From contig NZ_QNUF01000005.1 of NCBI RefSeq assembly GCF_003385455.1, forward strand, positions 124,001 through 188,000: 64,000 nt of DNA, given 5' to 3'. The DNA comes from Chryseobacterium rhizosphaerae (GTDB taxonomy: Bacteria; Bacteroidota; Bacteroidia; Flavobacteriales; Weeksellaceae). Positions 18,461-27,675 of this stretch are shown here, in pieces (position 1 is the first letter of the stretch; each line of letters opens with the position of its first letter). Under the pieces are notes generated by a model. The model saw only the letters and a program-made list of their open reading frames with translations. It had not been told where the DNA came from and did not search any database. Both the position numbers and the translations under genes were made by a program.

Positions 18461-19624
18461 ATGATCAAAAACAGGATACAGGGACTCGTTGCTTTTTCTT
18501 TTACCGCACTTCTTTTTTCCTGTTCAGCCACAAAACAGGGGGTTGAACGTGGAAATACAGAAAATATGGTTTCCCAAACAGATTCTCTCTATATGGAAAT
18601 CCAGCGTGTAGGTATGGAAGCTACCAAAAATAATCATGTTCCCGGGGTAGCTATAGCGGTTATCCAACATGGAAAAGTTGCCTGGACACAATCTATTGGG
18701 TTTGCTGATGTGGAAAGTAAAAAACCAGTCACTCCGGAAACCATTTTTAATGTGGGTTCTGTATCCAAAATGGTATCTGCATGGGGATTGATACAGCTGA
18801 CGGAAAAAGGGCTTGTAAAACTGGATGATCCGGTTGATCAGTTCCTGGTACGCTGGAAGTTACCTGCATCTCCATATGATATATCAAAAGTTACTTTGCG
18901 GCGTATTCTCAGCCATACAGCCGGACTTTCGGTGCACGGATATGGAGGCTCAGAGCAGGGAACTCCATTGTTAAGTTTAGAAGAGTCGCTTTCAGGAAAG
19001 ACCAAAAGAAATGGGGAAAGTGTACGCCTGATCAGCGAGCCGGGAACGAAATGGGAATATTCAGGGGGTGGCTATACACTTGCGCAGTTACTGCTTGAAG
19101 AAAGAACGAAAGAAAAGTTCGCGGTCTATATGAAAAAGAATGTTTTTGAACCTTTAGGATTGAATCATACCCATTATGAATGGACAGAAGATATGATGGC
19201 AAATTCTGCAACGGCTTATGACGCTTCAGGGAAACCCATAAAGAACAGGATATTTACAGAACAGGCAGCAGCAGGGTTACAAACAACAGTTTTAGACCTT
19301 GCTCATTTTGCAGAGCTATCTATAACCTCTGATCCAAGTCAATTGAATAAAGTTTTGAAATCCACAAACCTGCAGGTAATGGAGAAACAGGTTTTACCCT
19401 TTTCTGATCAGGGAAAAAGTGGCCTAGGCTATCGGTTTATGAATTATGAAGGGCTAGAAACAATTGGACATACAGGAGAGAATGAAGGCTGGAGTGCCGG
19501 CGTGTTTATGCACCTTCCCACAAAGAGTGGTATTGTAATACTCTGCAATGGCTCCAATGGAGACCGGGTCTGGTATCCTATCTACCAGAGTTGGGCAAAA
19601 AGAATTAAAGAAAATAAAAAGTAG
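18461..19624 (+). CDS. Lipoprotein serine hydrolase, class C beta-lactamase family
   Basis: 387 residues. A lipoprotein signal (FSFTALLFSCSA) precedes a penicillin-binding-protein-like domain with SxxK motif SVSK (in NVGSVSKMVSAW), a YSGGG motif at the position of the usual YxN, and HTG in GHTGENEGW. These proteins are usually peptidases or esterases rather than true beta-lactamases. The Gly in place of Asn in the second motif fits the esterase-like group. The start at 18461 (MIKNRIQGLVAFSF) is chosen because it places the signal at the N-terminus. Two paralogues lie at 44542 and 52176. Confidence 0.87.
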   Translation: MIKNRIQGLVAFSFTALLFSCSATKQGVERGNTENMVSQTDSLYMEIQRVGMEATKNNHVPGVAIAVIQHGKVAWTQSIGFADVESKKPVTPETIFNVGSVSKMVSAWGLIQLTEKGLVKLDDPVDQFLVRWKLPASPYDISKVTLRRILSHTAGLSVHGYGGSEQGTPLLSLEESLSGKTKRNGESVRLISEPGTKWEYSGGGYTLAQLLLEERTKEKFAVYMKKNVFEPLGLNHTHYEWTEDMMANSATAYDASGKPIKNRIFTEQAAAGLQTTVLDLAHFAELSITSDPSQLNKVLKSTNLQVMEKQVLPFSDQGKSGLGYRFMNYEGLETIGHTGENEGWSAGVFMHLPTKSGIVILCNGSNGDRVWYPIYQSWAKRIKENKK

Positions 19625-19831
19625 TTCATTTGTCTTAAGTATTGATTAATATTGAAGCTGTTGAATGATCTGTGTTGGATAGAGAAGAGAAGGAGGAGTA
19701 GAATCCGTCTGTGGATTTTCAGGAACGAAGCGAAAACCAGATTTCTCTCCCTTGGAGTTCAAGCAGTCGGTCAAAAATTAATAATGGGAGTTTTCATAAT
19801 ACCTGACAGGATGATGAATAGATATTGATTA

Positions 19832-20362
19832 TTATTGATTTTTCCTTTTGAGCTCGAGTTTCTTTTTGTAAAACGCTTTATCTGCGATGTAAATGGTTTT
19901 GTCCACTTCACAAAAAATGGTCGATTTATCTTCATTGGTTAGAAAGGTTTGCTTTACAATCTCAATCTCATTTTCGGTGGAAACACGGTTTTTAATTTCG
20001 GTTATTTCTTCTTCTGAAAAATCAAAATCAGCATAAAGTGTTACATTGCCGGGGCGTTTGAAACGGATGGTTGCGGCTTTATCCCATACCACATATTTAT
20101 TTCCGAGAAGATGGGTGAGCTGTACCATAAATATAGGATCTGTGGCCGAAGACATACTGCCTCCGAAAATAGTTCCCACATAATTTTTATTTTTATAGCT
20201 GAGAGGCAGCCTTATCTTTATATGATGCAGGTCTTTGGAAGCGTAGCTGATTTTTGCGGTTGTCCTGCTGTACATGGGAGAAAGATTAAATCCCCATTTG
20301 AACATTCTGCTCATTCCCACATATTTTTTTCCGATTACAGACAATGTTTGATAAAATGTCAT
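19832..20362 (-). CDS. DUF4442 hotdog-fold protein (thioesterase-like)
   Basis: 176 residues resembling the DUF4442 family of hotdog proteins related to YiiD and PaaI thioesterases (FKWGFNLSPMYSRTTAKI, GTIFGGSMSSATDPIF, MVQLTHLLG). No signal peptide. It starts 5 bases after the end of the TetR gene, so it is likely the regulated target, acting on an acyl-CoA or related metabolite. Substrate unknown. Confidence 0.82.
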   Translation of the reverse strand: MTFYQTLSVIGKKYVGMSRMFKWGFNLSPMYSRTTAKISYASKDLHHIKIRLPLSYKNKNYVGTIFGGSMSSATDPIFMVQLTHLLGNKYVVWDKAATIRFKRPGNVTLYADFDFSEEEITEIKNRVSTENEIEIVKQTFLTNEDKSTIFCEVDKTIYIADKAFYKKKLELKRKNQ

Positions 20363-20367
20363 AGTAT

Positions 20368-20916
20368 TTATTTTAGCTGGTTCACGATTCCTTGTATCAC
20401 TTCTATTACTTTTTCTTTGGGATAAATACGGCCTATCTGGGCCAGTCCCATCAATGAACTTAAGATCTCAATTGCTTTATTTTCAGTATTTTCGATGAAC
20501 TTAAATTGATGGTCATCAATTCCGGTATTCAGAATTTCAATGGTGTGTTGCAGAATAGTCTGACAAAATTCCATACTCTTTTCTTTCAGGGCAGGTTCTA
20601 TGGTATTTCCGTCACTGGCTAAAGTTCCCATCAGGCATATTTTGTTTTCATTGATTAGATGAATGTAGTATTGCCCCAGTTGATGTAATCTTTCGAATGC
20701 GGTTAAATCAGCCTGTTTACTATGCAGACTTTCAATTTTCGTTTTGTGATTCTCAATGATCGCAATACCTAAATCCGTCTTTGTTGGGAAATAATAATGT
20801 ATCGAAGCTTTTTTAATCTTAATCCGATCTGAAATGTCTGCATAGCTGAAAGCGTTATATCCTTTTTCAGTTAATAATTCAGAGCTAACGGCTATTATTA
20901 AATCTTTTGTTTTCAT
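20368..20916 (-). CDS. TetR family repressor
   Basis: 182 residues with an N-terminal TetR helix-turn-helix (LLTEKGYNAFSYADISDRIK, KASIHYYFPTKTDLG). The C-terminal ligand-binding domain is divergent, as usual. It precedes the DUF4442 gene in one operon and has a palindrome abutting its start codon, so autoregulation is likely. Confidence 0.9.
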   Translation of the reverse strand: MKTKDLIIAVSSELLTEKGYNAFSYADISDRIKIKKASIHYYFPTKTDLGIAIIENHKTKIESLHSKQADLTAFERLHQLGQYYIHLINENKICLMGTLASDGNTIEPALKEKSMEFCQTILQHTIEILNTGIDDHQFKFIENTENKAIEILSSLMGLAQIGRIYPKEKVIEVIQGIVNQLK

Positions 20917-20917
20917 C

Positions 20918-20943
20918 TACCTACTAGTTGGTAGGTAAATATA
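20918..20943 (-). promoter_or_regulatory. TetR operator and overlapping -7 element
   Basis: TACCTAC at 20918-20924 and GTAGGTA at 20931-20937 form a perfect inverted repeat around six bases, directly beside the TetR start codon. On the minus strand TATATTTA, one base from the TAnnTTTG consensus, lies at 20936-20943 and touches the palindrome. Repressor bound here would block transcription. The site is inferred from symmetry and position. Confidence 0.7.
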
Positions 20944-21124
20944 AGGAAATATAGAGAATAAAATCAAAAATGGGGAGGTAAAAATACTATTGACTTCAAA
21001 ATCCTATCTTCGTTACCCATCTGGCGATGAATATCTTGCCGAGGACTGTCCTTTTTTAAAAATTAATCAATAATTTTAATATATCGGCTTCACCCCAATA
21101 ATAACCTCTTAATATTTTAAAACC

Positions 21125-21535
21125 ATGAAAAAAATAGGTGTCATTAGTTTCTTTCTGCTCAGCTTTTCCGTTGCAAGTGCACAAACAATAGAATCGGGGA
21201 GCCGCAGTACGACGGGCTACATCAAACCGGATGGAACCATTGAAAACAGCAGCCGTTCCACAGTGGGATATATCAGTGCTGACGGAACCATCGAGAATAA
21301 AAACCGCTCAACCATCGGGTACATCAAAAGCGACGGTACCATAGAAAACAGCAGCCGTTCTACTATAGGCTATGTTAAAAAAGACGGCACTGTAGAGAAT
21401 AGCAGCCGTTCCACTATTGGATACATCAAAGATGATGGAACGGTAGAAAACAGCAACCGAAGTACTATAGGGTATGCCGTAGGAATTAAAAAAGAATGGG
21501 CAGCAGTAGTGTACTTCTTTTTTAAGCTGGATTGA
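21125..21535 (+). CDS. Exported five-unit 17-residue repeat protein (beta-flower type)
   Basis: 136 residues. A signal peptide (MKKIGVISFFLLSFSVASAQ) is followed by five full copies and one partial copy of a 17-residue unit of the form SSRSTIGYIKxDGTIEN, then a short tail, KKEWAAVVYFFFKLD. The repeats are also near-identical at DNA level (51-bp units). The arrangement fits the small secreted '5-fold beta-flower' proteins of Bacteroidota, in which each unit makes one blade. Role unknown; a signalling or adhesive function is guesswork. Confidence 0.85.
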   Translation: MKKIGVISFFLLSFSVASAQTIESGSRSTTGYIKPDGTIENSSRSTVGYISADGTIENKNRSTIGYIKSDGTIENSSRSTIGYVKKDGTVENSSRSTIGYIKDDGTVENSNRSTIGYAVGIKKEWAAVVYFFFKLD

Positions 21536-21629
21536 TGACCTGCACAACAAAAGGCAGTATCCCGTTGAGGAAAAAATCCGACGGGTAAGTTTTACAAATC
21601 TTATTTTTGTGATCGTTTGCCTGAAACAA

Positions 21630-21660
21630 AATCTCCAAAGTCGGTAGACTTCGGAGTATA
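21630..21660 (+). repeat. Half copy of repeat family C
   Basis: AATCTCCAAAGTCGGTAGAC followed by TTCGGAG is the right half of family C, found in better form at 42480 and elsewhere. Confidence 0.5.
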
Positions 21661-21686
21661 GGTGAGCCCGATATGAGCTTCTTCAA

Positions 21687-22175
21687 TTATTTTTTTTGTT
21701 TCAATGAAAAATTATCCATATAAACTGCCTGGTGGACTCCATTCAGTAAGACTTTCAGGGCTAGATGGGTGTCTTTTTTTACAGAAATAGTGAGCGTCTT
21801 TTTATCGCCGGTTATCTTGGAAGGTTTCGCTATTGAAACATAGGATTTGGTATCGGAGGGATTGTTGACGGAGAGAATTTCCAGGGTGGTTTCTCCTCCA
21901 TTGTCTGAAATATCAAAACTAAGCGTATAGGCTCCTGCTTTAATTTTTGGAGTAATTAAATACATATTTTCTCCCGGGCTGTACATCGAATAAAATATAA
22001 TTTTTTTGTCACTGGCATACAGCATAGATTTTCCTCCTGCCTGGGCAGTCCAGCATTTATTGATGTCTTTCCATGTATCAAAATTTTCTGTGATCGTGGA
22101 TACAGCTTTACACTGTGCTTTTACAGTTAAAAATCCTCCCAAAGTAACCATTCCGGCCAATATGATTCTTTTCAT
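21687..22175 (-). CDS. Exported beta-sandwich-type protein, 162 residues
   Basis: A signal peptide (GMVTLGGFLTVKAQ) is followed by a compact beta-rich domain with WKDINKCWTAQAGGKSMLY and ITPKIKAGAYTLSFDISD, resembling carbohydrate-binding or choice-of-anchor modules. It ends with YMDNFSLKQKK and lacks a T9SS sorting domain. Substrate and partner unknown. Confidence 0.6.
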   Translation of the reverse strand: MKRIILAGMVTLGGFLTVKAQCKAVSTITENFDTWKDINKCWTAQAGGKSMLYASDKKIIFYSMYSPGENMYLITPKIKAGAYTLSFDISDNGGETTLEILSVNNPSDTKSYVSIAKPSKITGDKKTLTISVKKDTHLALKVLLNGVHQAVYMDNFSLKQKK

Positions 22176-22266
22176 AGGTTATATATAATTTACTGTAAAA
22201 ATAGGTAAAAAAGGTTATGCTGGAAATATCTGGCCAAATAGAGTAGAAGAGGAGAGTGGTGTTATT

Positions 22267-22436
22267 TTAAACACTTTAGTTATTTTAGATAATAAGCTTT
22301 GTGCACAATAAGTACACCTAAGAGAAAAAATCTTTGATTTTTTAAAAACTGAAGTGTCCTTTTATCCGATGTCATTTTACACTAACTTAAGTGAACTAAA
22401 GTGTTTAGGATAAAAGCTTTTGTGCCTTTTGTGGTA
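22267..22436 (+). repeat. Degenerate copy of repeat family A
   Basis: The stretch has the family A order: TTAAACACTTTAG, AGTACACCTAAG, AAATCTTTGATTTT core, AACTAAAGTGTTTA and a right end TTTTGTGCCTTTTGTGG. It differs from the 46.9 and 62.9 kb copies at many bases, so it is an old copy. Confidence 0.7.
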
Positions 22437-22513
22437 AAAAACATTCTTATGAAATAAAAAGTTTACACAGCTTTATAAAAAAAAACAAATATAAAGCTGG
22501 TATATCACCTATT

Positions 22514-23362
22514 TTATCTCCCACTTAGGATAGCCAATTCGGCCAGATAATCCTTAGGGTCAATATTCCCAACGGCAAACTCATGTTCCAGCAGCTTTAT
22601 TTTTTCTGTTTGGGTGTACGGGCGATTATACATTGCAGCCAGTCTGTCTTCTTCATCATGCAGAGGATCGGGAAGATGTTTTAAATCCCGAAAAGCGTTA
22701 TAATACCTGATACCCAATATTCTTTGGGACAGAGCATTGAAGTGAATGCCATCCGCATTGGCTGTAAGTTCTTTGGCGGTAACAAAATAAGAGTTGGCAT
22801 GAGTCCTGGCAAAATCTTCCAATGCTTGATTAATTAAAGGGTAGGACGCAAAATATTGCCCAAAGATTCCATGGGATAAGAAGTCTCCTAAACCGCCTAT
22901 TATAAGTGGAACTTCAGGAATATACAATTCCCGGCGTAGTGCCTCCATAATTACAGAAAACTTTTCACCGTATTGCTCAGCTTTTTCCGGAGAACAGTCA
23001 CTTTCACCCTGATGCCAGAGGATGCCTGAAAGCTGGCTTGTTCGTTGTGCAAGTCTGGCCTGTGATATCGCATTTTCAAATAAGGCACCTCCCACCGCCC
23101 AGTCATCAAGGCTGGTTCCTCCATCTGCACAGGGAATTAATCCTATCTCATGCTGCTCATTGTCGAGCCTCCACGCAGCGGCAAATGAAGAGGCAAGCCC
23201 CACACCGGCACTGGGACGGTCAAAATTAATAGGTTCAGACATGATTTGCCATAGTCCGTTTCTTTGCATCTTAATATGTTCATCATAGATAGCAGGGACT
23301 TCTTTGCTATAGCCACGGCCAGCCATATTAGACTGACCAATCATTAAAAAGGAATGTATCAT
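22514..23362 (-). CDS. SGNH/sialate O-acetylesterase-type carbohydrate esterase
   Basis: 282 residues of the SASA/DUF303 type. The block I motif is MIGQSNMAGRG near the N-terminus (nucleophile Ser), with LIPCADGGTSLDDWAVGG and GILWHQGESD (residue pair of block III) and a C-terminal DGIHFNALSQRILG (catalytic His). Such enzymes remove acetyl groups from sugars. No signal peptide is visible, so it may be intracellular or exported another way. It starts 1 base after the TetR stop and is thus in its operon. Confidence 0.85.
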   Translation of the reverse strand: MIHSFLMIGQSNMAGRGYSKEVPAIYDEHIKMQRNGLWQIMSEPINFDRPSAGVGLASSFAAAWRLDNEQHEIGLIPCADGGTSLDDWAVGGALFENAISQARLAQRTSQLSGILWHQGESDCSPEKAEQYGEKFSVIMEALRRELYIPEVPLIIGGLGDFLSHGIFGQYFASYPLINQALEDFARTHANSYFVTAKELTANADGIHFNALSQRILGIRYYNAFRDLKHLPDPLHDEEDRLAAMYNRPYTQTEKIKLLEHEFAVGNIDPKDYLAELAILSGR

Positions 23363-23363
23363 T

Positions 23364-23930
23364 TTATCTGTTTAAAGGTATACCTATACTTCTGCTGAAT
23401 GAAAGCCAGGCCAGCTTCTTTACTTCATTCTGGGCAATATCTCCGGATCTGAATGCGGTGATGGTTGCGGTAATCACACTGGTGAAAAGAATTCTTATCC
23501 AGGGTAATGGGAACCGGTCATCTATTACCTGTTCTTTTTGTAAATCCCGGATGGCACCAAATAGCTGATTTCTTGTTTTAAAATAGGCTGCACTTTGTTC
23601 ACTTTCGTAGGGTATAGAAGAGGATTTTATGTCGTCATTGAGTTTAATGAGAAAAGCATACTTTGTTCCGCTGTCAATTCCTGCATATAATAAATATTCG
23701 AGTTGTATCAGGGGATCTGTGGAACGGTTACAGGCGTTTATCGCTGAAAGTTCCCATGCTTCCATCATATTCTTATGGCATGCTTCTAATAATTCCTGAC
23801 GATTTTTAAAATACCGGTGAAGAGTTCTCCGGTTAATGCCACAACGCACGGCAATATCTTCAAATGTTGCCGAAAAATTCTCATTTAAAACTGATATAGC
23901 AGTATCAATAATTTTTTGCTGTGTACTCAT
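23364..23930 (-). CDS. TetR family repressor
   Basis: 188 residues with an N-terminal helix-turn-helix of TetR type (ATFEDIAVRCGINRRTLHRY then FKNRQELLEACH). It is immediately upstream of the esterase gene in the same operon, and a palindrome lies 30 bases before its start. It probably represses both genes in response to a ligand. Confidence 0.9.
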   Translation of the reverse strand: MSTQQKIIDTAISVLNENFSATFEDIAVRCGINRRTLHRYFKNRQELLEACHKNMMEAWELSAINACNRSTDPLIQLEYLLYAGIDSGTKYAFLIKLNDDIKSSSIPYESEQSAAYFKTRNQLFGAIRDLQKEQVIDDRFPLPWIRILFTSVITATITAFRSGDIAQNEVKKLAWLSFSRSIGIPLNR

Positions 23931-23959
23931 CTGTTTTTCATTGCCTCAAAATTACGACA

Positions 23960-23981
23960 AATGTCTCAAATATGAGACATT
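23960..23981 (-). promoter_or_regulatory. TetR operator (AATGTCTCA palindrome)
   Basis: ATGTCTCA at 23961-23968 and TGAGACAT at 23973-23980 are perfect inverted arms separated by AATA, with flanking A and T adding one more pair. On the minus strand the centre reads CATATTTG, one base from the -7 consensus, so the operator appears to cover the promoter. Confidence 0.75.
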
Positions 23982-24173
23982 TTTTTTAAATGATAGAACT
24001 TTTCAATAGACAGGCGGCTATGGAGTGCTGTAAAGGGGTGGCAGAATCATAAAATTAATACAGATTTAATGCTGAGGTTACCCCAATAAAAACGGAATCT
24101 GCTAGTTTCGTACGCAATTTATAAACGGTTGTTAAAACGTTTTTATCCCTTATCACACGCCAAAAAACGAATC

Positions 24174-25421
24174 ATGATTCAAAAACAATTTCTTGGATGG
24201 ATGTTTATGCTTACCCTGGCAAGCGTTGGATGCCAGAATAACGAAATGGCTTCAGCTTCAATGGAGGAAGAGCTTCCGTCAAAATCCAGTGCCAGCAGAG
24301 CTGCTACAGAAGTCAGTGTCAATCCTTATGTAGACACCAGTACGTATATCAGTTCAGGTTTTAGCTTTTTAAACCCATCCCAGGTTAATAAAAACCGCCA
24401 GGCCATTGGCGGAAATGCATATACCGAAGTCTATGGATTCAATATTCCGGAAGAAAACAGGGTAAGAGGAATCCGCTGGAACGCCGATGATGAAACGACC
24501 TCCATCTGGCGGCCACAGGGCATTGCCGGGTTTACCAGAGATGGTGTCCGTTATCTGTTGGTGAGCTGGTATGCAAAAGATGATGCCGAATATAAAGGTT
24601 CCCGCATTACCCTGATCGACATCAGCCCTAGTTCAAGTACCTATCTCACGTACCGACATATCCTGCTGGTGCAGCCTGATATCCCTGCCAGTACCACCAC
24701 GCATACCCAATATAGCTCTTACGCCCCATTGAAAGTACATGCCGGAGGGATTGCCTATTTGAAAGGTAAGATTTATCTCAGCAGCACGAATCTCGGGGTT
24801 CGGGTATTTGATCTGGATAAAATCATTGAAGTCAGTACCGGGGACACGACCAATGAAAAATGTGGTAAAGATGCCAACGGTAACCTATTCGCCTTCAATT
24901 ACCGGTATATATTGCCCCAGACAGGGTATCAAAAGATCAATAACGCCAATCCTTTTTCCACCATACAGGTCAATGAGGAAGGCACTCAGTTCTGGACCGG
25001 ACAATATTATGCCGGCAGTGCCGATGCTTCCATTGTCCCACAAGTCTTTGGCTTTCCTGTAGATGCCAGTGGAACACTTCAAAACTCAGGGATTGTTGCC
25101 GTAGCGCCTAAAAACAGCCTTTTTGCCGATAGTCATGCCCACGGCATCCAGGGCGTATTCCGGAAAGGAAACCGTACATGGCTTTCCTGCACCGGATCTC
25201 CAAGCAACTCTTACGGTTCCAATGCAAGACTCGCCCGGTATACCGATGGAGCCGATGACACCGTACGCTACCGATGGCCCTATGGTGCGGAATCCCTATA
25301 TTATGAATCTCAATATAACTATCTGTGGAGCCTCACAGAATATGAACCCAATGCCGGAGCCCAGAATGGTAGCCAGGTCAATAGATGTATTTTTGCAGTG
25401 GATTTTTCGAAGTATGAATAG
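24174..25421 (+). CDS. Exported lipoprotein, beta-propeller-like, function unknown
   Basis: About 415 residues. The lipoprotein signal runs to the lipobox-like LASVGCQ. The mature part has repeated beta-strand motifs such as GGIAYLKGKIYLSSTNLGVR and YRWPYGAESLYYESQYNYLW, which suggest a propeller or jelly-roll, and no recognised catalytic residues. The upstream in-frame start at 24129 would push the signal inward, so the ATG at 24174 is chosen. TAGTTTCG at 24103 is a weak -7 match. Confidence 0.6.
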   Translation: MIQKQFLGWMFMLTLASVGCQNNEMASASMEEELPSKSSASRAATEVSVNPYVDTSTYISSGFSFLNPSQVNKNRQAIGGNAYTEVYGFNIPEENRVRGIRWNADDETTSIWRPQGIAGFTRDGVRYLLVSWYAKDDAEYKGSRITLIDISPSSSTYLTYRHILLVQPDIPASTTTHTQYSSYAPLKVHAGGIAYLKGKIYLSSTNLGVRVFDLDKIIEVSTGDTTNEKCGKDANGNLFAFNYRYILPQTGYQKINNANPFSTIQVNEEGTQFWTGQYYAGSADASIVPQVFGFPVDASGTLQNSGIVAVAPKNSLFADSHAHGIQGVFRKGNRTWLSCTGSPSNSYGSNARLARYTDGADDTVRYRWPYGAESLYYESQYNYLWSLTEYEPNAGAQNGSQVNRCIFAVDFSKYE

Positions 25422-25446
25422 AGGAATATAGAGTAGGATTAAAAAT

Positions 25447-25480
25447 AAAAAGCATCATTTTTGTAATGATGCTTTTGTTT
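25447..25480 (+). terminator. Terminator for the lipoprotein gene
   Basis: AAAAGCATCATT pairs with AATGATGCTTTT around a short T-rich loop and is followed by a T run, giving a strong hairpin. Confidence 0.85.
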
Positions 25481-25690
25481 TTATTGCTATTTTGAAATAT
25501 AATCTTCGAAGTCGGTAGGCTGTAAAGAGCGCCATATATTAACTAGTCAGTTTGCCTTATTTTATTTTTTTTGAACCAATCCCTTATATGTTTAAAAAAT
25601 TCTAGATGAATATTCTGTAATTTATATATGTTTATCTAATTTTTTTTATCAATTCCCACAGCTATAATCCTATCAATTGAGGCATTTTTC

Positions 25691-26395
25691 TTAGTTATTA
25701 TTAATAACTGGAGCGAGTTCCTTTTTTAATTCGTCAAATTCTTCTTTGGTCATCATATCAATTTCCACTAGTTCTTTTGCCTCTTTTAATTTTGCAATCG
25801 CTTCATCTCTGGTCATTTTTCTATTTTTCAAAAGAATTTCACCAGACTCAATACCTAACTCCGTATCCAGTACGCTTAAAAATTTATTTATTCCAAAAGC
25901 TCTACCATTTATTTCTCCCAAAATCATAACTACATATAAGGGTTTATTTTTACTGCCCCTATGATATGTTTTTATTTCATTTACAATAACTTTAGTATTC
26001 TTTAAACTATTATCTGCCATATTCTGTGCATCACCACTCATAGCAGACATTATACTTCCAAATCCAGCTGGTCTTCCCAATTGTATAAATTCATAAGTTT
26101 TTTTTGAAGTACTTCTTGATTGTGCAACACCCCCTCTTGCTCTACTGCCATAACTGCCTGAATAAGTTCTCGTATTCATTTCTTGAGAGGTAGGAGATCC
26201 CAATATTAAAGTATCACCGACCTTCACACTATTTTTATTGGTTGTGATATATTCCTTAATCTGTGCACCATTTTTAATGGAGTTGAAAAAATTGATATCC
26301 TGAGTGTTTTCGTAAGTCAACAAATTAATATCTTCTTGAGCTTGAATAGTGATTACTGATAAAAGAATAGTAAAAAAAGTAATTGTTTTTTTCAT
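25691..26395 (-). CDS. Exported protein with a SHOCT-like C-terminus
   Basis: 234 residues with a signal peptide (FFTILLSVITIQAQ). The middle includes an Arg/Ser/Gly-rich stretch (MNTRTYSGSYGSRARGG). The C-terminal 50 residues hold MTRDEAIAKLKEAKELVEID with MTKEEFDELKKEL, a SHOCT-like helical motif often used for association with other proteins. Nothing more specific is visible. Confidence 0.7.
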   Translation of the reverse strand: MKKTITFFTILLSVITIQAQEDINLLTYENTQDINFFNSIKNGAQIKEYITTNKNSVKVGDTLILGSPTSQEMNTRTYSGSYGSRARGGVAQSRSTSKKTYEFIQLGRPAGFGSIMSAMSGDAQNMADNSLKNTKVIVNEIKTYHRGSKNKPLYVVMILGEINGRAFGINKFLSVLDTELGIESGEILLKNRKMTRDEAIAKLKEAKELVEIDMMTKEEFDELKKELAPVINNN

Positions 26396-26893
26396 AGTCG
26401 TTATTTAATATATTAGTTTTCTTGATATTTCTGCTGACCTTTAAATCTATGGCATTGCATTAATCGAGTTTATATAACTTTCGTTAAGCTATTTCTGCTA
26501 GTAATTAAAATTAAATGCTATCTACCTTATTCGTTATTATAATTGATTGAGAGTTACCAAAATATAGTAGTTTTAATTATAATTTTAACTGTATATTTAT
26601 TGTTTTCAACTAATCCCCAAATATACTTATTCCAATATTACTCGAATTACGGCTTCCAGTAAACAGCAAAAATAAGCAGCAATCCAAAATTTCCAATCAG
26701 TATTTTCACGGAATTTCATAAAGATTTCAAATAAAGATATTCTTCGAAGTTTCGGTAATTAATCAAAAGAAAACCCTAACGAAAGTTGGGATTTATTATT
26801 ATGTAATTACAAAATTTTTATTACTATTTATTCGAAATAGAATTTCCAAATTCTGGCGACTTCAGCGAGCACCAACCAGGAAAGTTAAAAAAC
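26396..26893. other. About 500-base gap with a terminator-like hairpin
   Basis: An imperfect hairpin at 26771-26793, AAACCCTAAC-GAAA-GTTGGGATTT, is one of a family of related terminator hairpins (also at 39264, 51850 and 59255). Near 26848 there is a short remnant of family C. No open frame looks coding. Confidence 0.4.
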
Positions 26894-27352
26894 CTAGCGA
26901 ACAATAAGATATATTCCAACACCAACTGCGGCATACGCAACAACGGTAATAATATCAGCTATGGGTTGTGAAAAACGTTTTTCGGCAATTTTCTCGGCAT
27001 TGATCTGGTTCTTATGGAATTTCAGAATTTTCTTGGGATTATGAACGGGGTGTGCTACGAGGCTGTCGCTTTCCCACTTGTCAACGATTACTTTATAGGA
27101 TCTGCCTTCAACGTCAATTTTAACATTTTTACCAGATGCCAGTTTCTCCTGAATATTCACAGGAGCAGGGGCTTGTGGTGCGTTCAGGCTTTCAGCGGGC
27201 GTATTTTTCATTTGCGGAGCAGTAGTACTGGTGGTATTCTTTTTAGAATCCTGCTTATTGTCGGCGGCCGGATCCACTTGTTTTTTTACCTGGTAGGTAT
27301 AGCAACTGCTCAGAGAGAATGATATAATGATGAGATAAAGATACTTTTGCAT
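26894..27352 (-). CDS. Lipoprotein, 152 residues, function unknown
   Basis: A lipoprotein signal (LIIISFSLSSCY) precedes a low-complexity Asp/Lys/Thr/Ala/Pro-rich linker (about residues 27-75), a short folded part (NVKIDVEGRSYKVIVDKWES) and a C-terminal hydrophobic segment (IITVVAYAAVGVGIYLIV). The architecture suggests an envelope-attached protein with a flexible spacer. No family recognised. Confidence 0.6.
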   Translation of the reverse strand: MQKYLYLIIISFSLSSCYTYQVKKQVDPAADNKQDSKKNTTSTTAPQMKNTPAESLNAPQAPAPVNIQEKLASGKNVKIDVEGRSYKVIVDKWESDSLVAHPVHNPKKILKFHKNQINAEKIAEKRFSQPIADIITVVAYAAVGVGIYLIVR

Positions 27353-27449
27353 GAGCTAAATTTAAGAATTAAACGGAATATGTAGGAGTTTCTTTTAAAA
27401 GATCCTGTAAAAAAATATCGAAAGTCTTTATTTTTTTATGAAACCATTG

Positions 27450-27530
27450 TACAAAGTCTCCTGACTTAGAGCCTGCAAAATAAAAAAAAATCTTTGAACA
27501 TACTTCAAAATCAGGAGACTTCAGAGAACA
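27450..27530 (+). repeat. Copy of repeat family C
   Basis: Left half ACAAAGTCTCCTGACTT and right half TCAGGAGACTTCAGAGAAC, with an A-rich middle. The two halves are inverted repeats of each other. Confidence 0.6.
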
Positions 27531-27675
27531 GGGGAGCGGAGATAAAAATTCCTTTTTACTTTTTTAGTTTTGATGATCCATAATAAAAATATACTTTTGT
27601 AATCAACAACATAAAGTAACAAATTGTGTTGTTTCCTCTAAAAAACTAAAAACTAACCAGAAAACTAATTACATC

